From the NCBI GenBank assembly GCA_023443765.1, contig JAEZTA010000028.1, forward strand, positions 1-13,100: a stretch of 13,100 nt of DNA, read 5' to 3'. Under the pieces are notes generated by a model. It saw nothing but the letters and a program-made list of their open reading frames with translations, was not told the origin of the DNA and searched no databases. The stretch's first letter is position 1, and each line of letters begins with the position of its first letter. The translations under genes were made by a program, and so were the position numbers. Source of the DNA: Bacteroidota bacterium. GTDB lineage: Bacteria > Bacteroidota > Bacteroidia > Bacteroidales > Rikenellaceae. Below are positions 9,041 through 13,100 of the stretch, one piece after another.

Positions 9041-10261
9041 ATGATTACTTCCGTAAAGGTAAAACTCCGCGCATCGCGCGTATCCGGCAAGGCCGGATCG
9101 ATCTACTATCAGTTAACCCATCTTCGCCGGACCTACTGCATTATGACCGACATCCGGCTGCTGCCCGGCGAGTGGGACGCTTTGGCGCAACGAACCGTTC
9201 CGTCCGCATCGGGCCATTCCCCGGTCTGCCAATGCCGGATCGACGGCGACGTAAGCCGGCTGCACCGGATTATCCGCGACCTGATCCGCGAGGGGCGCCC
9301 GTATACGGTGGCCGATGTCGCCAGCCGCTTCTGCGCATTGCCGCAAGGCGGTGGTATATTGTCGTTTATGCGTGAGCAGGTCGCGCAGCTGACGGCGGAC
9401 AACCGACTGGGTACGGCGCGTAACTATTCGCGCACGCTCAACAGTTTTTCGGGGTTTCTCGGAGGCGAGGACCTTCCCTTTGCGGCATTTACGGAACGGC
9501 TGGTCGAAGAGTACAATGCCTACCTGATGCGTCGCGGGGTCGTCCGCAACACCGTGTCGTTCTACATGCGCATCCTGCGCTCGGTCTACAACAAGGCGGT
9601 CCGGAAGCATCTCGCCGAACCGGCTTCGCCCTTCGGCGGTGTTTATACCGGGGTCGACCGGACCCGTAAACGGGCCATCGACGAACGGCTCATCGCCCGC
9701 CTGAGGACGCTCGACCTGTCGGCGGCGGCTCCGCTGTCGCTGGCACGCGACCTGTTTATCTTCAGCTATTGCACACGCGGCATGGCCTTCGTCGACATGG
9801 CCTATCTCCGCAAACGGGACCTGAGGGACGGGGCGATCCACTACGTGCGCCGCAAGACGGGCCAGCGGATGACCGTGCACCTCGAAGCGTGCATGCGCGA
9901 GATTATCAGCCGCTATGAACCGCGTACGCGCGATACTCCCTATCTTTTTCCGGTGCTGACCGCCGAAGACCCGGCCCGGGCCTATGCGCAGTATCAGGTT
10001 GCCCTGAACTATTACAACCGCCTGCTGAAAAAGCTCGCCTCGATGCTGGGGCTGGATTCCGGCCTCTCGTCCTATACCTCGCGGCACAGTTGGGCGACGG
10101 CGGCCCGTAATCACAACGTGCCGTTGCAGGTCATCAGCGCCGGGATGGGGCACTCGTCCGAGCGTACGACCCAGATTTACCTCTCGGCGCTGGAAACCTC
10201 GGTCATCGACTCCGCCAACCGGAAAATCCTCGCTTCGCTGAACCGGTGCGCCTCGTTTTAA
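9041..10261 (+). CDS. Tyrosine recombinase (Bacteroidales integrase/invertase type)
   Basis: A site-specific recombinase of 406 residues that would cut and rejoin DNA through a tyrosine intermediate. The N-terminal arm-binding region (~1-50: KVKLRASR...GSIYYQLTHLRR...LLPGEWD) is the form common in Bacteroidales recombinases. A SAM-like core-binding domain spans ~105-200. The catalytic domain (~210-395) has Arg246 (CTRGMAFVDMAYL), Lys272 (RRKTGQ), Arg348 in YTSRHSWAT, His371 in MGHSSERTTQIY, and nucleophile Tyr380. The usual first His of HxxR is Tyr345, a substitution I recall as common in this group. All other catalytic residues are present, so it is probably active. It is not accompanied by excisionase, relaxase, transfer or phage genes, and no tRNA or clear att site is visible. 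Relatives either integrate mobile elements or flip promoters of surface-protein genes; its target cannot be read from this window. Confidence 0.93.
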   Translation: MITSVKVKLRASRVSGKAGSIYYQLTHLRRTYCIMTDIRLLPGEWDALAQRTVPSASGHSPVCQCRIDGDVSRLHRIIRDLIREGRPYTVADVASRFCALPQGGGILSFMREQVAQLTADNRLGTARNYSRTLNSFSGFLGGEDLPFAAFTERLVEEYNAYLMRRGVVRNTVSFYMRILRSVYNKAVRKHLAEPASPFGGVYTGVDRTRKRAIDERLIARLRTLDLSAAAPLSLARDLFIFSYCTRGMAFVDMAYLRKRDLRDGAIHYVRRKTGQRMTVHLEACMREIISRYEPRTRDTPYLFPVLTAEDPARAYAQYQVALNYYNRLLKKLASMLGLDSGLSSYTSRHSWATAARNHNVPLQVISAGMGHSSERTTQIYLSALETSVIDSANRKILASLNRCASF

Positions 10262-10265
10262 CCGA

Positions 10266-10306
10266 ACCGATCGGGCCGGTGACAAATTGTCCCTGGCCCG
10301 ATCGGT
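10266..10306. terminator. Hairpin between convergent genes, probable bidirectional terminator
   Basis: A perfect 12-base inverted repeat (10266-10277 with 10295-10306, ACCGATCGGGCC and its complement) encloses a 17-base loop. The loop itself can pair further (GACAA with TTGTC). It lies 5 bases after the recombinase stop and 17 bases from the end of the convergent esterase gene. Neither side has a run of T, so termination efficiency is uncertain, but the position between converging genes fits a shared terminator. Confidence 0.65.
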
Positions 10307-10322
10307 CGGATGGGGTGCGGAT

Positions 10323-11747
10323 CTATTTTACCTCCCAGTCGTCCGTGCGGAACGACGAGGCGGGAATGCCCGAGCTGTTGAAAAGGGAGGCTTCCGGGAC
10401 GTTCGTGAAGGCGTAGCGGACAGCTACGGGTTCGGCGACGGCGTCGCTCGTGACGATCAGGCGGCCCTTGCCTTTTTCGATCCACGCAGTGGCGGGGTGG
10501 AATACCCGGTCGGCGCCGGCAACCTCGAAGCCCGCGAGCTTGTCGCCCAACGGCGCGAGGCCCTCACGGCCGGCGCGGAAGGTCAGGTAGGCCTTACCGT
10601 CGGCGACCTCCATCTTTTCGTAGACCGGCGTATCGGCGTTGATGCCCTTCATGCCGTAGGTTTTCGACAACGCCAGCCATGCGAGGCGCGTGCCGACCTG
10701 TTGTTTTTTGGCCGGGTGGATGCAGTTCCTGTCGCCGATGTCGAGTGTGACGGCCATGCCGCTCGACGGAATGTCCTCCAGGTTGCGCAGTTGTGCCTCA
10801 CGCAGCAGTGCCCCGCTCGCGGCGTCGGGGCCGTCATACCGGTAGGGCGCGATTTGCACGTAGTAGAACGGCAGTTCGCCTTGCGCCCAATGTGTGCGCA
10901 GCATCTTCACGAAGGCCGGCATCAGGGCCTGGTACTGGGCGTGTCGTCCGCGGTTCGATTCGCCCTGATACCAGAGGAAACCCTTGATCGTGAAGGGCGC
11001 GAGCGGCGCGATCATGCCGTTGTAGAGCCCGCAGGGTTTGTATTGGGGATTCTCGATCTTGGCGGGATTGTCGAGGAACGAGAGGTCGAACTCGGTGAAC
11101 GGGGCGAGCGCCTCGCGGTCCATCCACGCCTCGACGGGGGTGCCGCCCCAGCAGGTGACGATGATGCCTACGGGAACGTCCAGCACGCTTTGCAGGTATT
11201 GGGCGAAGTAGTAGGCCGTGGCGCTCGTCCCGGCGACCGCCTCGGGGGTGTTTTTCTGCCATTGCGCCGTGCACTCCTCCTGCGGGGTGCGCGCCGTCGT
11301 GCGGTTGACGGTGCAGAGGCGGATGGGTGTCGAGGCTTTGGCACGGATGATCACGTCGGCCGAACCCTCCACGGGCTGGGTGTAGAACCCGCGCATCGGC
11401 ATCTCCATGTTCGACTGCCCGGAGCAGAGCCACACTTCGCCGATCAGCACGTCGCGGAGCGTCAGCCGTTCGCCGTCGCTCAGCTCGATCGTGTAGGGAC
11501 CTCCGGCCTCCGGGGTCGGCACGGCGGCTTTCCAGCGGCCGTCCCTGTCGACGTTGGCCGTAATGGCTTTCGTGCTCCACGAGGGATGGATCGTGACTTT
11601 CTTTCCGGGGGCGGCTTTGCCCCAGAACTGTGCTTCGGATTGCTGCTGAAGCACCATATTGTCGCCGAAAATACCGGGCAGGACGACTTTCGCCTGCACA
11701 CCGAGGGCCGCACCCAGGGCGGCCAGCGAGAGAAGGATTTTTTTCAT
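10323..11747 (-). CDS. Secreted sialate O-acetylesterase-family protein (SASA/SGNH hydrolase)
   Basis: Predicted carbohydrate esterase of 474 residues that removes O-acetyl groups, probably from sialic acids or other acetylated glycans, outside the cytoplasm. It starts with a signal peptide (MKKILLSLAALGAALGVQA) followed by the family's early motif LPGIFGDNMVLQQ. The SGNH esterase core has LCSGQSNMEM with nucleophile Ser112, a conserved CWGGTPVEAWM block around 199-209, FLWYQGESN around 257-265, and DIGDRNCIHPAKK with catalytic His344. The residue two before His344 is Cys, where many SGNH enzymes have Asp; Asp336 or Asp339 may serve instead (inference). The C-terminal part (~375-474) is a beta-rich domain typical of this family. 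The gene begins 12 bases after the tryptophanase stop, suggesting cotranscription. Exact substrate is not determinable; xylan or other polysaccharide acetyl groups remain possible. Confidence 0.9.
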   Translation of the reverse strand: MKKILLSLAALGAALGVQAKVVLPGIFGDNMVLQQQSEAQFWGKAAPGKKVTIHPSWSTKAITANVDRDGRWKAAVPTPEAGGPYTIELSDGERLTLRDVLIGEVWLCSGQSNMEMPMRGFYTQPVEGSADVIIRAKASTPIRLCTVNRTTARTPQEECTAQWQKNTPEAVAGTSATAYYFAQYLQSVLDVPVGIIVTCWGGTPVEAWMDREALAPFTEFDLSFLDNPAKIENPQYKPCGLYNGMIAPLAPFTIKGFLWYQGESNRGRHAQYQALMPAFVKMLRTHWAQGELPFYYVQIAPYRYDGPDAASGALLREAQLRNLEDIPSSGMAVTLDIGDRNCIHPAKKQQVGTRLAWLALSKTYGMKGINADTPVYEKMEVADGKAYLTFRAGREGLAPLGDKLAGFEVAGADRVFHPATAWIEKGKGRLIVTSDAVAEPVAVRYAFTNVPEASLFNSSGIPASSFRTDDWEVK

Positions 11748-11759
11748 GGATCGTATGGA

Positions 11760-13100
11760 TTAGATTTTTTCGAGTTCTACGGTGAAGTGGCGCAGGATCG
11801 GCGCCTCGAACGAGATGCGGTAGCCGGTGGTGATCTCCGCGCGGCGGTCGTAGATGTTGCGGCATGCGGCGGCGATCACGCGGATGTGGTTGTCGGTGTA
11901 GACGCGGCGCGGAATGGCCAGGCGCAGCAGTTCGAGCGCGGGGTAGCGGTTCTCGTGCGTGTCGGGGTCGCGGTCGGCGAGTATCGAGCCGATCTCCACG
12001 CCGCGGATGCCCGCTTCGAGATACAGTTCGACGGCCAGCGTCTGGGCGATAAACTGCTCCTTCGGGAGGTTGGGCAGCACCTTCTTCGCATCGACGAAGA
12101 TCGCGTGACCGCCCGCCGGACGCTGGTAGGGAACGCCGTACTGGTCCAACAGGTCGCCCAGCAGCTTTACCTGCCGGATGCGGGCGTCGAGTTGTTCGAA
12201 CTCCGTGTTTTCGTCCAGCCCCACGGCCAGTGCGTCCATGTCGCGTCCCGACATGCCGCCGTAAGTGACGTAACCCTCGAAGAGGATGCTGAACGACATC
12301 GCTTTTTTATAAACTTCCTCGGAGCGCATCGCCACGAATCCGCCCATGTTCACCACGCCGTCCTTCTTGGCCGAAATGGTCATGATGTCGGCGTAGGTGT
12401 ACATCTCGCGGACGATCTCCTTGATGGTTTTCGCGGCATAACCCTCCTCGCGGGTTTTGATGAAGTAGGCGTTCTCGGCAAAACGCGCCGAGTCCATCAA
12501 AAGGGGCACGCCGTAGCGGCGGCACAGGTCGGCCGTTTCGCGGATGTTGCGCATCGACACGGGCTGGCCCCCGGCCGTGTTGTTGGTGACGGTGAGCACC
12601 ACGCACGGAACCTTCTCGCGCGGGTTGTCGCGCAGGACCTTTTCGAGTTTTGCGAGGTCCATTTCGCCCTTGAACGGCAGTTCCATTTGCGTGTCGGCCG
12701 CGGCGTCGATCGTGCAGTCCACGGCGTGGCAGCGGCGGAACTCGATGTGGCCCTTCGTGGTGTCGAAGTGCGAGTTGCCCGGGACGATGTCGCCCTCGCG
12801 GAGCAGCACCGAGAAGATCACGTTCTCCGCGGCGCGTCCCTGGTGCGTGGGCAGGAACCACGGCATGCCGAACAGATCGGCGACGGCTCCTTTGAGCCGG
12901 GAAAAGGACGACGCCCCGGCGTAACTCTCGTCGCCGGTCATCATCGCGGCCCACTGGCGGTCGGACATCGACCCCGTGCCCGAATCGGTCAAGAGGTCGA
13001 TCGTCACTTCGTCCGCACGCAGTTTGAAGAGGTTGTAACGGGCCTCGCGAATCCACGCTTCGCGCTCGGCGCGCGTGGAGGTGCGGATGGCCTCGGTCAT
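11760..13100 (-). CDS. tnaA: Tryptophanase (L-tryptophan indole-lyase), 5' end beyond the right edge
   Basis: PLP enzyme that splits L-tryptophan to indole, pyruvate and ammonia in the cytoplasm. Visible residues (446, numbered from the edge) include IDLLTDSGTG, PTHQGRAAEN, TNNTAGGQPVS, DSARFAENAYFIK (Asp203/Arg206 near PLP) and ISAKKDG, where Lys246 is the Schiff-base lysine. Tyrosine phenol-lyase is the close alternative. The specificity segment GIRGVEIGS has Val368 and Ile370, as in tryptophanase, where the phenol-lyase has Met and Arg, so tryptophanase is preferred. The Met at the window edge (13100) aligns, from my memory of Bacteroides tryptophanases, with an internal Met in the N-terminal segment M-x-E-x-I-R-x-S-T-R. 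The true start is therefore probably a dozen or so codons upstream, outside the window, along with any promoter or leader. It is followed closely by the esterase gene. Indole production fits gut Bacteroidales, including Alistipes. Confidence 0.93.
   Translation of the reverse strand: MTEAIRTSTRAEREAWIREARYNLFKLRADEVTIDLLTDSGTGSMSDRQWAAMMTGDESYAGASSFSRLKGAVADLFGMPWFLPTHQGRAAENVIFSVLLREGDIVPGNSHFDTTKGHIEFRRCHAVDCTIDAAADTQMELPFKGEMDLAKLEKVLRDNPREKVPCVVLTVTNNTAGGQPVSMRNIRETADLCRRYGVPLLMDSARFAENAYFIKTREEGYAAKTIKEIVREMYTYADIMTISAKKDGVVNMGGFVAMRSEEVYKKAMSFSILFEGYVTYGGMSGRDMDALAVGLDENTEFEQLDARIRQVKLLGDLLDQYGVPYQRPAGGHAIFVDAKKVLPNLPKEQFIAQTLAVELYLEAGIRGVEIGSILADRDPDTHENRYPALELLRLAIPRRVYTDNHIRVIAAACRNIYDRRAEITTGYRISFEAPILRHFTVELEKI

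Noticed and set aside
8869..9375. Plus-strand open frame of 168 codons after asd
   Set aside because: It runs through the asd terminator hairpin and overlaps the recombinase start in another frame; no family features.
9113..10285. Minus-strand open frame of 390 codons opposite the recombinase
   Set aside because: Antisense shadow of a gene with a complete catalytic set; no family features in the translation.
10266..10306. Recombinase crossover site (inverted repeat right after the recombinase gene)
   Set aside because: The arms enclose only 17 bases, too little for an invertible segment, and the position between convergent genes is better explained as a terminator.
11760..13100. Tyrosine phenol-lyase instead of tryptophanase
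   Set aside because: The substrate-specificity segment reads GVEIGS (Val and Ile) as in tryptophanases, and DSARF and SAKKD also follow the tryptophanase pattern.

Overview
The window looks like chromosomal DNA from a GC-rich gut Bacteroidales, most likely Alistipes or a close relative. This is an inference from three things. There is a SusC/RagA-type outer-membrane transporter next to a hybrid two-component regulator. The tryptophanase and the tyrosine recombinase are of Bacteroidales type. Leaders are AT-rich with no clear Shine-Dalgarno sites, and there are Bacteroidetes-style -7 boxes. No tRNA, rRNA, CRISPR array or insertion sequence was seen.

Left part (1-7674): a SusC/RagA TonB-linked transporter gene on the minus strand runs off the left edge. 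A 618-base intergenic region separates it from a divergently transcribed 1358-residue hybrid sensor/AraC regulator on the plus strand. This is the classic layout of a glycan-uptake locus whose regulator senses a ligand in the periplasm and controls the transporter operon. Two things are unusual. The transporter gene is out of frame at a run of nine G (minus strand) near codon 70, but otherwise reads open for about 920 codons. The regulator has lost essentially every residue needed for phosphotransfer (kinase His, ATP-lid glycines, receiver acidic pair, receiver Asp and Lys), while its sensor propellers, Y_Y_Y domain, membrane segment and AraC DNA-binding domain look intact. A phosphorylation-independent regulator beside a possibly switchable transporter is the most interesting part of the window.

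Middle part (7675-10306): asd (aspartate-semialdehyde dehydrogenase) has its own likely promoter and a perfect 17-bp-stem terminator. It is followed by an orphan tyrosine recombinase of the Bacteroidales integrase/invertase type, which ends at a hairpin shared with the convergent gene to its right.

Right part (10307-13100, minus strand): tryptophanase (tnaA, its first codons lying beyond the right edge) is followed 12 bases later by a secreted sialate O-acetylesterase-family protein. The spacing suggests one transcript. Tryptophanase makes indole from tryptophan; the esterase would remove acetyl groups from sialic acid or other glycans. Their pairing has no obvious metabolic logic.
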